From contig CAVTXL010000001.1 of the NCBI GenBank assembly GCA_963738665.1, positions 93,099 to 157,098 on the forward strand: 64,000 nucleotides of DNA. Direction: 5' to 3'. Each line of letters begins with the position of its first letter. Position 1 is the first letter of the stretch. Positions 51,685 to 61,537 of the stretch are shown here, one piece after another. Position numbers and translations under genes: made by a program. This stretch comes from JABDGM01 sp963738665 (lineage in GTDB: Bacteria; Planctomycetota; Planctomycetia; Pirellulales; Lacipirellulaceae). The notes beneath the pieces are model-generated. The model searched no databases. It worked only from the letters and a program-made list of their open reading frames with translations, and was not told the DNA's origin.

Positions 51685-53881
51685 TTACCGCCGGTTCATC
51701 TCCGAGCTCAATCCGCCCGCCGCCACCAGGTAGCACTTGCGGACGTAGTCGATGACCATCCGGTTGGCGCTGAAGCGGGCGGCCAGGGTGGCGATCGATT
51801 CGATCATCATTTCGATCCAGCGGCGGGGCAGCCCGTCGGCATCGCGCTCGTAGTAGAGCGGAATCACCTCGTTGCGGAGGACTGAGATCAGGTTCTGGGC
51901 GTCGCGGGTGTCGGTAATCTCGTCGTCAACGTGCTGCGTGCCGTTGCCGATCGCGAAGCCGTTGCGGCCGTTGTAAGCCTCGGCCCACCAGCCGTCGAGA
52001 ATCGATAGGTTGAGCGCCCCGTTGAGAACCGACTTCATGCCGCTGGTACCGGAGGCCTCCTTCGGCCGCCGCGGCGTATTGAGCCACACCTCGACGCCCT
52101 GCACCAGGTGGCGGGCCACGTTAATGTCATAATCCTCAACGAACACAATTCTCCCGGCAAAGCGCGGGTCGTGCCGCATATTGGCGATCTTCTTGATCAA
52201 TTGTTTGCCCGGCTCGTCTGCCGGATGGGCCTTACCGGAAAAAATGAGCTGTGCCGGCCGCTGCGGATCGGCCAGCAGGGCGGCCAACTCGTCGAGGCGG
52301 CGGAACGCGAGGTCGGCCCGCTTGTAGGTGGCGAAACGCCGCGCGAAGCCGATCGTGAGCGCGTTGGGATCGAGCACATTGCGAGCCGCCTCGATCACTT
52401 CATCCGGCTCTTGCCGCCGGCGAGCCTGTCGACCCACTCGGCGGCGAACGAATTCCAAGAGCCGCGTTTTGAGCGCGTTGTGGACTTCCCACATCTCGCC
52501 GTGATCGACGTCGTACAGGTCCTGCCACACCTTGGGGTCGCCCATCCGCTCGTGCCAGTTCGTGCCCAAGTTGCGGTCGTACAACTGGTGCATCGGGTGG
52601 GCCAACCAGGTCGGTATGTGGACGCCGTTCGTGATGTGGCCGATGGGGATTTCTTCTTCCACACGCCACGGCCAGAGGTGGGCCCACATCCGGCGCGACA
52701 CATCGCCGTGCAGCGCGCTCACTGCGTTCGCCCGGCGCGACAGCTTCAAGCCGATCACCGTCATGCAAAACGGCTCGAATTCGTTTTGCGGCTCGACGCG
52801 GCCTAGTCCCATCAGTTGAGCTTGCGAAATGCCCAACCGATCGCGGAGCGGGCCTAAGTGCTCTTCGACCAGCCCGGCGTCGAAGCGGTCGTGACCGGCC
52901 GGCACCGGAGTATGGGTAGTGAACACCGTCCGATGCGCGACTTCGCGCAGCGCTTCGTCGAACGACAGTCCATCGTCCGCCATCCGTTCCCGAATCACTT
53001 CGAGCGGCGCAAAGCGCTGTGGCCTTCATTCAGGTGGTACACGCCCGGAAAGACCCCCACGGCCCGCAGCGCTTTGATTCCTCCGACGCCGAGCACTAGC
53101 TCCTGGCGAATGCGCGTCCGCACGTCGCCGCCATACAGCCGCGACGTTAGGTCACGATCTTGCGGGCTGTTCCCTTCGACGTCGCAATCCAACAGGTAGA
53201 GAGCTACGCGGCCGACGTTCATCAGCCACACTTTGGCCAACAGGCCGCCGCCGCGCGTGTCGAGCGAAATGGTGACCTGCTTGCCTCCGGCGTCGACCGC
53301 CGGCTCAATCGGCAGGTTTTCCACCCGCGTATCCTGATATTCTTCGCTCTGGTAGCCGTCGAGGTCGAGGTGCTGCTTGAAATAGCCCTGGTCGTAGAAT
53401 AGGCCGACCGCCACCAGCGGCACGCCCAGGCTGCTGGCGCTTTTGATGTGGTCGCCCGAAAGGACGCCCAGGCCGCCCGAATATATCGGAACCGATTCGT
53501 GAATGCCGAACTCAGCCGAGAAGTAAGCGACCGGCTTCGAGCCGAGCACACCCGTTTCACCAGCGCCAGGTGGTCCGCGTGTTGGAAAGATACTCTTTCA
53601 AACGCCGGTGGGCCTGGTTGATGCGCGTTGAAAGCACCATCTCCGACGCCCGCTCGGCCAATTGCTCCGGGGTCATCTCGGCCAACAGCACGATCGGATT
53701 GTGGTCGACCTTGCGCCATTTGATCGGATCGAGGTCACGGAACAGGTTCACGACCTCCGGATGCCAGCTCCACCACAGGTTGCTGGCCAAGACCTGGCAC
53801 TTTTCGTACAGGGCTTGGGGGGTCGATTCGCTCCAGGTATGCCGTTCAATGCTTTTGCGCAGCCAATGTAGCTTGACTCAT
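51685..53881 (-). CDS. glgP: Alpha-glucan phosphorylase (three frame changes)
   Basis: This enzyme releases glucose-1-phosphate from glycogen-type glucans using pyridoxal phosphate. From the N-terminus: SIERHTWSESTPQALYEKCQ, NLWWSWHPEVVNLFRDLDPI, VAYFSAEFGIHESVPIYSGG, LGVLSGDHIKSASSLGVPLV, TVFTTHTPVPAGHDRFDAGL, IGFARRFATYKRADLAFRRL and the cofactor site EASGTSGMKSVLNGALNLSI. Frame changes lie near 53860, 53560 and 53015. The start is taken at the ATG 53879-53881 (MSQATL), consistent with the family. The large middle and C-terminal block (51685 to about 53015) is unbroken. It is of the shorter 'alpha-glucan phosphorylase' type. Confidence 0.85.
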
Positions 53882-54784
53882 GGGTCCGAGTTCCTAGTTA
53901 CCCTTAGCCTGTACACGCGGCGGACGACAACCACACACCGAATGCGGACTATTGCGTATGCGGTTGCCATTGTATCGCGTTTGTTGCCGTGTGGCAGCAG
54001 TCTGTCCCACCGATTTGTGCTCGGCTCCCGATGGGCGGCTGGCAGACTTCCATCCGCGGCCCGCCGGTCGTCTGCAGCAAAACCGTGCATTTGCGGGCCG
54101 ATTCGGGCTCGCAGGCAAGCGAGTACTTCAGTAGTCTGCGCGATCTGCGGCGAAGGCGGCAAGGGTGGATTGGAGGATTTCCGCGTCGCCCCCCGTTTAC
54201 GCGGCCGGCCGCGGAGCGGCCCACATCGAGTTTTGTTCGATAGAACGCAGTGAGCCGCGACCGGGCAACTTTGCAAATCGCCAAGTATTGCTGTCTGGCA
54301 GGGGGAGGCTGCGCGGCCGAACCGCGGGAGGCATCCGGCAGAAGCTCGCTCTGGCCGCTGGCAGTACGCACGACGGTTTCATCTCGAGGAGAGAACAGCC
54401 AGCGCCACCACGAGTCAGCCGCCGTGGCCGTGGCCTTCATGATACGCGTTCAAAGAGAGTAATCGGGCGCCGTGCGTCACCGCCATCTGGCAAATCGGGG
54501 CGGGAGTGGAGCGGTTGGTTGGTGCAGACGGGGCCGTCCGGACTTGCGGGCGACCGCGGCCCGACAGGGCGTCGTCGGTGAGTGCTCCATTGAGTGCGGG
54601 ATTTGCGCAGTAAACTAGGCGGAAATTCCGCTCAAGCGACCGATAGGCGCTCCTGCAAAATGATCAACGGACGGTTGGGCAGCACGACGGCGAAATTAGA
54701 GGCGCCGTCGCGATACTGTGCACGTTGGGGGCAGGTTGCGACGGCACCATGTGATTTTGATTTCGCCGCGCGGGGGCAAAACGT
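53882..54784. other. About 900 bases without a recognisable gene
   Basis: Frames on both strands are Arg/Ser/Pro-rich with no motif. No hairpin array, tRNA-like or repeat structure caught my eye. It lies upstream of glgP and downstream of the diguanylate cyclase gene. Confidence 0.4.
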
Positions 54785-55921
54785 CTAGCGGTGCGAGACT
54801 TCCTCGGCCGGATCCTCCGTGCGTTCGCGCACATGTTCACGCAACTCCAGGCAAACTTGCGCTAACTCAGCCGAGACGGAACGCTCCTGCGCAGCGGCGG
54901 AATCCGTCGTCGACCGCGCCGGCAGTCCATTTGAAGTTCGGGCATTCTGCGGCGCTGGTCGCCCGGCCGGATCCTGGCCGGGAGTCGCACCGCTTGCAGG
55001 CGAGGATGCGTCAAACGCCGCGCGGCAATGCTTGCCGTCGTGCAAAAAGAAGCGATTGCGACCGGCCGCCTTGGCCGCATAGAGGGCCGCGTCTGCCCGG
55101 CTAATGAGCGATTCTGGTCTTTCGCCACGCTGAATCGTGGCCAGTCCGCCGCTGAGTGTCACGGCCAGTTGGTTGCCGCCATGCTGGACCGTGGCGCGGG
55201 CCGTCGCATCGCAAATCTTTTGGCTGATTTGACTGGCCTGGTCGCACGTCGTGGCCGGTAAAATCATCGCGAACTCCTCGCCGCCATAGCGGGCCACGGA
55301 ATCGTCGCGGCGTAGCACCGACCGCAAGCCCCGGCCCAACGTCGTGAGTACCAGGTCGCCTGCCAAGTGGCCGTGCAAGTCGTTCAGTTTCTTGAAATTA
55401 TCGACGTCCAGCAACAACAGCGAGAACACTTCGCCGCGCCGGGCCCAGCCGGCCATCCGCTCGGCCAGACGCTGGTCGAACTCTCGCCGGTTTGGCAACC
55501 CAGTGAGCGTATCGGTCAGCGATCGTGAGATATGCCGCTGAATTTCCTGCGACTGTTCCTGGAGCCGCTGTTCCGCCGTTTCCAATTTGGTCTGCAGGCT
55601 TTGATTGGAAAGGACGATGTCGCCGATCACGGCAACTACCAACTCAGTAATCGTTTTGCCGTCGGCTGCCGTATTGTTCGCCAGAGTTTCACTGGCCTTT
55701 TCGATGTTTGCTTTGTGCACGCCGAGGCTGGACGACACTTCACCCGTCAAGGCCTGCAATCGTTGTGCGATGCGGCCCGCATCGACCATTTCCTGATGTC
55801 CTCGGTTGACGACCGCCCGGTTGCCGCGGCGCAGCCACAGGCCGATGGACACTCCGACGCCTAACTGCAGGGCCCCCAGGAGGCAGCCGGCGATCACGAT
55901 CTCAAAGGTTGAATTCATCAT
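54785..55921 (-). CDS. Membrane-anchored GGDEF diguanylate cyclase
   Basis: This enzyme makes cyclic di-GMP from GTP. The 378 residues have an N-terminal helix (IVIAGCLLGALQLGVGVSIG), a coiled-coil stretch (LQTKLETAEQRLQEQSQEIQ), then a GGDEF domain: DTLTGLPNRREFDQRLAERM, LLLLDVDNFKKLNDLHGHLA and the active-site loop VARYGGEEFAMILPA (GGEEF). An inhibitory RxxD site is not obvious. The last 80 residues are Pro/Ala/Ser-rich and probably disordered. The frame is intact. Confidence 0.92.
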   Translation of the reverse strand: MMNSTFEIVIAGCLLGALQLGVGVSIGLWLRRGNRAVVNRGHQEMVDAGRIAQRLQALTGEVSSSLGVHKANIEKASETLANNTAADGKTITELVVAVIGDIVLSNQSLQTKLETAEQRLQEQSQEIQRHISRSLTDTLTGLPNRREFDQRLAERMAGWARRGEVFSLLLLDVDNFKKLNDLHGHLAGDLVLTTLGRGLRSVLRRDDSVARYGGEEFAMILPATTCDQASQISQKICDATARATVQHGGNQLAVTLSGGLATIQRGERPESLISRADAALYAAKAAGRNRFFLHDGKHCRAAFDASSPASGATPGQDPAGRPAPQNARTSNGLPARSTTDSAAAQERSVSAELAQVCLELREHVRERTEDPAEEVSHR

Positions 55922-56293
55922 GTGAGGCAGAACCCGAATCTAGTTGGAACCGATGGAATATCGTAGTTTACGGGGCGAGGTCCTGTGAATTGCCCTCCGC
56001 CCAAATGCGAAAAGGCGGCAAATTCGTCCGGCGAGACCGGCACGAGAAGCTTGATCTGACGGATATTACGCGCTCCGGCAGGGCCGCACGCCCAGCTGTA
56101 AAAAAAAAGGCGGCCCCGCCCAGCAGCCGGGTTCTCCTGGTTCGTGGGGCCCGATTTGGGGCGACCACCGCCGCCAGGGAGCGGGGCCAGCTTCGAAGAC
56201 CTGGCTCGGCCGGACGAGGGACCTAACGTTGATTGTTGCGAATTGGCAGTTGTTGCGGACGTGCGAATACGCTTAAATCCGCAAGTTGAGTCA
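55922..56293. other. 372-base divergent intergenic region
   Basis: It lies between the cyclase (minus) and metF (plus). A run of A (56099-56107) and GC-rich patches are visible, but no gene or clear regulatory palindrome. Confidence 0.4.
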
Positions 56294-57181
56294 ATGCGGA
56301 ATCACACCATGACGCTTTCCACGGTATACGGCGACCGACGATTCGGACTCTCGTTCGAACTGTTTCCGCCGAAGACGGCCCAGGGCTTGACTACGCTGTT
56401 TCAGCACGTCCAGCGGCTGGTCGAATTTTCGCCCGGCTTCATCACGTGCACTTACGGCGCGGGCGGTTCGTCGCAGGGCACGACGCTGGAAGTTGTCGCC
56501 CGCGTCCGCCGCGAGTTCCAGTTGCCGGTCGCCACGCACCTGACCTGCGTGGGTCGCACGGTCGACGAGCTCCTCGATTATCTGCGACAGGCCCGCCTCG
56601 CAAACGTGGAAAACGTCGTCGCCCTGCGCGGCGACCCGCCCCGCGGCGACACCGCCTTCCGGCCGGTCCCGGGGGGCCTGCGCTACGCCAACGAACTGGT
56701 GACGCTCATCCACCGCGAGTTTCCCGACGTGGGAATCGCCGTGGCGGGTTACCCGGAAACGCATCGAGAAGCGCCCAGCCCAGAAGCAGACCTGGAAAAC
56801 TTGAAGCGAAAAGTGGACGCTGGCGCCGATGTCGTCATTACGCAGCTCTTTTACGACAACGACGACTTCTTTCGTTTCCGCGAGCGGTGCCGATCGATCG
56901 GGATCAACGTGCCGATCGTGCCGGGCCTGTTGCCGGTGACCAACTTGGCGCAAATCCAGCGAATCACGTCACTCTGCGGCGCCAACTTGCCGTCGGCGTT
57001 TGTACACGCGCTCGAGTCCGCCGGCGACGACGCAGCGCACCAATTCGACATCGGCATCGATTTCGCCACGCGGCAGACGCAGGCCCTTCTCGACGCGGAC
57101 GTGCCCGGCATCCATTTTTACGTGCTCAACCGCTCAGAAGCGGCAGCCGAAGTGCTCAGCCACGTCAGCCTTTCTCACTGA
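56294..57181 (+). CDS. metF: Methylenetetrahydrofolate reductase
   Basis: MetF reduces 5,10-methylene-THF to 5-methyl-THF for methionine synthesis, with FAD. The 295 residues show FGLSFELFPPKTAQGLTTLF, FITCTYGAGGSSQGTTLEVV, PVATHLTCVGRTVDELLDYL, NVVALRGDPPRGDTAFRPVP and KVDAGADVVITQLFYDNDDF. Starts at 56294 (MRNHTM) and 56309 (MTLSTVYG) are both possible. The frame is intact. Functionally it links to the C1 units produced by the glycine cleavage system elsewhere in the window. Confidence 0.95.
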   Translation: MRNHTMTLSTVYGDRRFGLSFELFPPKTAQGLTTLFQHVQRLVEFSPGFITCTYGAGGSSQGTTLEVVARVRREFQLPVATHLTCVGRTVDELLDYLRQARLANVENVVALRGDPPRGDTAFRPVPGGLRYANELVTLIHREFPDVGIAVAGYPETHREAPSPEADLENLKRKVDAGADVVITQLFYDNDDFFRFRERCRSIGINVPIVPGLLPVTNLAQIQRITSLCGANLPSAFVHALESAGDDAAHQFDIGIDFATRQTQALLDADVPGIHFYVLNRSEAAAEVLSHVSLSH

Positions 57182-57367
57182 CAAACCGCAATAAACTACG
57201 GCGATTCGCCGTAGCAGACTATAGCGGCGCCCGGCGATAAAACTGGGGAATTCGTCGCGGCCGTGGCGCATCTAAGCAGGAGCCGCCCGCTATAATAGGT
57301 TAGGCGGTCGCCCGGCAGTTCGTCGCCGCACCGCAATTACTTTAGCCACAGACGCTTACGGCCAATC

Positions 57368-60300
57368 ATGTCCGCCGACCAGCTCTCTCCCAACCGCGGT
57401 TCGATTGCCGGCGACACTACGATCGTCCAGTACGATCACTATATCAACGCGCATATCCGCAGCATCCGGCGGGCCGTGAAACTGGTCGATCTGGCCACAG
57501 CATTGGTGCTCTTTTTCAGCGGCGTACTGGCATTTCTGCTGGCCGTCGCGCTGGTCGAGCATTGGCTCGTGCCAGGCGGGTTCTCGATGGCCGTCCGCAC
57601 GCTCCTGTTCGCGGCGCTGGCCGGCGGGGCTGGTTATTTCGCCTATCGTCGGCTGTGGCCACTATGCGTCCGAGCGATCAACCCGGTCTACGCGGCTCGA
57701 ACGATCGAGCAAAGCAGCCCGTCGCTGAAAAACACGCTTGTCAACTTGCTGTTATTTCGTCAGCGGCGTGGGGAGGTCTCCGACGCTGTCTACCACACAC
57801 TCGAAGAGCAGGCTGCCCAGCGGCTGACGCGCGTGCCGGTCGATTCGGCCGTTGACCGTGGACAGTTGATCCGCTTCGGCTACGTGCTTGTGGCGGTCGT
57901 CGCGCTGGCGGCAATTTACAAAATCGCGTCGCCGAAGGACCCGTTCATCACGGCCGAACGCGTGCTCTTCCCCTGGGCCGACATCGTGCCGGCCAGCCGC
58001 GTGCAGATCACCGCGATCAATCCTGGCGACGTGACGATTCCCCGCGGTGAATTCATCAACGTGGCCGCGGAGGTCCGCGGCATCAGCGAGGACGACCCCG
58101 TTGTGCTTCGCTATTCGACAGCCGATGGCCAGGCCATCGGCCAGGCGATTCCGATGAAAGCGGCCGCCGACGGCGTCCACTATGAGTGCCGCCTGCCCGA
58201 TCGCACCGACGCAATCGGCCAACTGGGCCTGAGCCAGAACCTCAATTACCGCATTGAAGCTGGCGACGCCCGCTCGCTCGATTACGACGTGACGGTCGTC
58301 ACTGCGCCGGCCATCCTCGTCCAGAAAATCGAGTACGACTACCCGGCTTACACGGGCTACGTCGATCGCACCGTGGAGGGCCTGGGCGACATCCGCGCAA
58401 TTGAAGGCACTCGCGTCACGGTATTCGCCCGCGCCAACGGGCCGATCCGGGACGCGCTGGTCGATTTCGACGCTGATGGCCGCCGCGACTTGCCTCCGAT
58501 GATCGTCGACGGCGCCAATGCCAAGACTAGCTTTGTGCTTTCGCTCCGCGACGATCGGCAGACGCCGAAATTCGCCAGCTACGTCTTGCGGTTCACGAAC
58601 GGCGATGGCCGCACCAATCGCAATCCGGTAAAATACCCGATCGAGGTGCTGCGTGATTACGATCCGGAAGTTGCCCTCGTCACCCCGCCAGAAGAAACGC
58701 TTGACGTGCGGCTCGACCAGACGGTGACGATCGAAATCGACGCCCGCGATCCCGATTTTGCGCTTTCCGACGTTCACCTCCGCGGTGAGGCAGTCGGGCG
58801 GCCGGAACTGAACGAAACGCTACTGCAGACGCAGCACATCGGCCGCTTCACGGCCCAGTATCCATTCACGCCGAAGGACCACGGCCTGCAAGCGGGAGAT
58901 GCCCTGCATTATTGGGCCACGGCCAGCGACAATCGCACCCCGACTGCCAATACGGCTGCCACTCGCAAGCAAACGATCCGCATCGTCGCGCCCGACGCGG
59001 CCCGGCAGCCCTTCGGCGACAACCAGAACGATTCGCGGCAGCCGACGCCAAATCGAAACCAGCCGCAACAAAAACAACAGCCGGGCGACCATTCGCAAAA
59101 CCCGCGCGGCAAACAAGATCCAAACGCTGGGGGCGATAACACTGCGTCGTCTGCCGAGCGGGGCCGAGCCGGCGACAACTCGCAGCCGCAGCCAGGTCGG
59201 AATTCGGATCCAGGCCGAGACCATCAGCCTTCGAAAGATGAACCGATGCCGCGCGGTGGCGGGGAGAGCGACGAATCACAGCCCGGGGCCAGCCAACAGC
59301 AAGACGATCGGACCGGCCAAGCGGGCGATTCGCAAGGCCAACAATCCGACTCGTCGAACAAGCAAGACAACCAAGAACAACCCGGCGCGGGAGCAGCGGG
59401 CGGCACAGGCAATAACCAGCGATCGCAGCCCAGCGGCGCCCGACCCGATTCTGGCGGCAAGCCGGGTGCATCCAACGACGATTCAGAAGGCGACAACAAT
59501 TCGCGAAACGACGGCGATTCGCCAGGCAATCCGCGCAGCGACTCTAGACCGATTTCCTCCAAAGGCGACAACGACGCCGATGCCTTCCGGAAAATTCAAG
59601 AGCATCTCAAGCGGACCGGCGAACTCAACAACGACGCGTCGCAAAAAGACGCGGCCAAGAATGACGGCGGACCGCACGACGGAATGACTAAACAGCAGGA
59701 CGGAACGAACCAGAAGAACGGGCCGCAAAACGACAGCACCGCGAAAAACCCGGGTGCGACACAGAGCGACAGGGATCCGCAAAGTGGCGCCGCAGCGCAA
59801 AACGGCGCCGCTGGGCAAGACGGCGCCCAGCGGAATTCTGCGCAACAGAGCGACGCTTCGAAGGCGGACAAGGCCAACCCGACTACTCAACAGAACGATC
59901 CGCAGTCTGGCAACGGCGCGGGCAAGTCGAACGACGGCAAGAATCAGAGCCCGGATAACAACGCGAATTCCATGAACGCTGACAAACAGCCGTCGGCGGC
60001 ACGCGGCGCAGGCGGCGAGCGTCGCGGAGGCACAAGCGATAAACAGCCGACCGACACCGGCACAGACGGCAAGCAATCAGACGGGAAGCGCGACGACGGC
60101 CGTCCGTCGCGCGGTGGCGACGCGACCAGCACCGACCCGAGCGGCAAGAGCACGTCGCCCAGCCGGGATGAGGGCACCCGCAACTCGCAAAAAGACCCTG
60201 GCGATCAGTCGGGCGAGAAATGGCAGCAGAATCCGTCGACCGAACAAACTGCGGATCAGTCGAAAGACGGCGCGACGGGACAACGTGATGCGAACAACGC

Positions 60301-61432
60301 CGGCGACCAGGGCGCCAACCTACCGAAAGACAGCAAAGATTCAGTTACCAACAACGTCAAAGATGTCAATCGCAACGGTGACGGCGCGACCGGCCAGGGT
60401 CATTCGGCCGACCAAGGCGCCGGCGAAACGGGCGAGCACGGGCCAGGCAATGATTCCAAAAACGTCGGCCGCGATCTGACTTCGCCCGATAAGACGGGCC
60501 AGCGAGGCAACACCGCTGGCCGGGGCAGCAGCCAGCGCGACGGCACCGGCAACGAGCCGGGCGGCAAAGCGGGCGAATCTCAAGCTGCCAAGAGCGACTC
60601 GCAAAACAAGTCGACCGACCCGGCCGGCCGTGGCGGCGGACAGAGCGCCGACCAGCAAGCGGGTGATTCCACTGCGAAAGATTCCGCAAGCAACAACAAC
60701 AACAACAACAACAACAACCAGTCAGGCGGCGGCGCGAAAGAGCAAGACGCAATGCAAAAGGGCGATAACTCCGGCGGAACAAGGAGCAGCACCAGCGGCA
60801 AGGCAAATCCTGCGTCAGAACCTGGCACTGAATCGGAGAAATCGTCTTCCCCATCCGGCCCGCCCACCAATGCGCACGGCCGAGCGATCCGAGCAATCCG
60901 TCGACGAACAACACGATTCAGACCGGCACGCCCGACGGCAGCGGAGGCCAAGGTGCCACGTCGCCGGGCCTGCCCGCGCAAGCCACCGGCGAAGCCCGAC
61001 GCCGACGCGGCCAATCTCGAATACGCCCGCAAGCAGACCGACCTCGTCCTCGAGAAGCTGTCGGAACAAGTTAAGAACAAGCAGGTCGACAAAGATCTGC
61101 TCAAGTCCCTCGGTTGGAGCGAGGATGATCTCCGCAAGTTCATCGCCCGCTGGAATGAGCGCAAAGAGGCGGCCAGCAAGACCGATCCGGGCGCGGACGC
61201 GGCCCGCCGCGAGCTGGACGACGCCCTTAAGAGCCTCGGCCTGCGGCCGGCGGCGCTCAAGCAAAACCGGGTCAAAGACGACACGCAGCGCAACATGAAT
61301 CAGGGCTATCGCGGCACCGTGCCGCTCGAACTTCAAGAACGCCTCCGCGCTTTCAATCAAGGCGTTTCTCGCTCACGGCGCAGAGGAAGGCCAGAAGTGA
61401 GGACGGTAGCTGCTGAGTGGGTGAGTGAGTGA
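57368..61432 (+). CDS. 1354-residue membrane protein with long Gln/Asn/Asp/Gly-rich domain
   Basis: The N-terminus has helices at residues 40-65 (ATALVLFFSGVLAFLLAVAL), 74-92 and about 175-192 (FGYVLVAVVALAAIYKIA). An extracytoplasmic part with Ig-like character to residue 540 follows (VQKIEYDYPAYTGYVDRTVE, VTPPEETLDVRLDQTVTIEI). Residues 550 to about 1200 are low-complexity (Q, N, D, G, S, K), including nine consecutive Asn. A helical C-terminal block follows (YARKQTDLVLEKLSEQVKNK, LLKSLGWSEDDLRKFIARWN, GYRGTVPLELQERLRAFNQG). Two compensating frame changes near 60885 and 60985 leave a 33-residue Arg-rich patch. The N-terminal layout recalls DUF4175-like planctomycete proteins; the function is unknown. 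Confidence 0.75.
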   Translation: MSADQLSPNRGSIAGDTTIVQYDHYINAHIRSIRRAVKLVDLATALVLFFSGVLAFLLAVALVEHWLVPGGFSMAVRTLLFAALAGGAGYFAYRRLWPLCVRAINPVYAARTIEQSSPSLKNTLVNLLLFRQRRGEVSDAVYHTLEEQAAQRLTRVPVDSAVDRGQLIRFGYVLVAVVALAAIYKIASPKDPFITAERVLFPWADIVPASRVQITAINPGDVTIPRGEFINVAAEVRGISEDDPVVLRYSTADGQAIGQAIPMKAAADGVHYECRLPDRTDAIGQLGLSQNLNYRIEAGDARSLDYDVTVVTAPAILVQKIEYDYPAYTGYVDRTVEGLGDIRAIEGTRVTVFARANGPIRDALVDFDADGRRDLPPMIVDGANAKTSFVLSLRDDRQTPKFASYVLRFTNGDGRTNRNPVKYPIEVLRDYDPEVALVTPPEETLDVRLDQTVTIEIDARDPDFALSDVHLRGEAVGRPELNETLLQTQHIGRFTAQYPFTPKDHGLQAGDALHYWATASDNRTPTANTAATRKQTIRIVAPDAARQPFGDNQNDSRQPTPNRNQPQQKQQPGDHSQNPRGKQDPNAGGDNTASSAERGRAGDNSQPQPGRNSDPGRDHQPSKDEPMPRGGGESDESQPGASQQQDDRTGQAGDSQGQQSDSSNKQDNQEQPGAGAAGGTGNNQRSQPSGARPDSGGKPGASNDDSEGDNNSRNDGDSPGNPRSDSRPISSKGDNDADAFRKIQEHLKRTGELNNDASQKDAAKNDGGPHDGMTKQQDGTNQKNGPQNDSTAKNPGATQSDRDPQSGAAAQNGAAGQDGAQRNSAQQSDASKADKANPTTQQNDPQSGNGAGKSNDGKNQSPDNNANSMNADKQPSAARGAGGERRGGTSDKQPTDTGTDGKQSDGKRDDGRPSRGGDATSTDPSGKSTSPSRDEGTRNSQKDPGDQSGEKWQQNPSTEQTADQSKDGATGQRDANNAGDQGANLPKDSKDSVTNNVKDVNRNGDGATGQGHSADQGAGETGEHGPGNDSKNVGRDLTSPDKTGQRGNTAGRGSSQRDGTGNEPGGKAGESQAAKSDSQNKSTDPAGRGGGQSADQQAGDSTAKDSASNNNNNNNNNQSGGGAKEQDAMQKGDNSGGTRSSTSGKANPASEPGTESEKSSSPSGPPTNAHGRAIRAIRRRTTRFRPARPTAAEAKVPRRRACPRKPPAKPDADAANLEYARKQTDLVLEKLSEQVKNKQVDKDLLKSLGWSEDDLRKFIARWNERKEAASKTDPGADAARRELDDALKSLGLRPAALKQNRVKDDTQRNMNQGYRGTVPLELQERLRAFNQGVSRSRRRGRPEVRTVAAEWVSE
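60692..60718 (+). repeat. (AAC)9 trinucleotide repeat coding for nine Asn
   Basis: Nine uninterrupted AAC codons lie in frame inside the low-complexity domain. Being trinucleotide, length changes would keep the frame. Confidence 0.9.
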
Positions 61433-61441
61433 GTGAGTGAG
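61418..61441 (+). repeat. GTGA tetranucleotide repeat at the 3' end of the 1354-residue gene
   Basis: About five GTGA/GTGAG units end the reading frame: the last residues EWVSE and the TGA are read from it. An inverted counterpart (ACTCACTTACCC.. CTACTCACGTATCC) lies at 61498-61534, just before nadB, so the pair could form a hairpin across the gap. Confidence 0.75.
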
Positions 61442-61537
61442 TAGGTTAACGGGTGAGGAGGGACCTTCGAGGTTGCGTCGCCCCATATTCGGCTACATAC
61501 TCACTTACCCAGCGACTCGCCTACTCACGTATCCACT

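Noticed and set aside
51076..51733. Long Ser/Pro/Thr-rich frames in the pyrimidine-rich gap
   Set aside because: They are open only because of C/T bias; three overlapping frames look equally random.
53882..54784. Candidate small genes in the glgP upstream gap
   Set aside because: All frames are Arg/Ser-rich without motif or ribosome-binding site; none could be supported.
57752..58777. Long minus-strand open frame opposite the 1354-residue gene
   Set aside because: It has no motif and lies wholly antisense to a coherent membrane protein; it is a GC-bias shadow.
60692..60718. Possible CRISPR-like repetition
   Set aside because: It is a simple AAC trinucleotide run in a coding region; no spacer-repeat structure was seen anywhere in the window.
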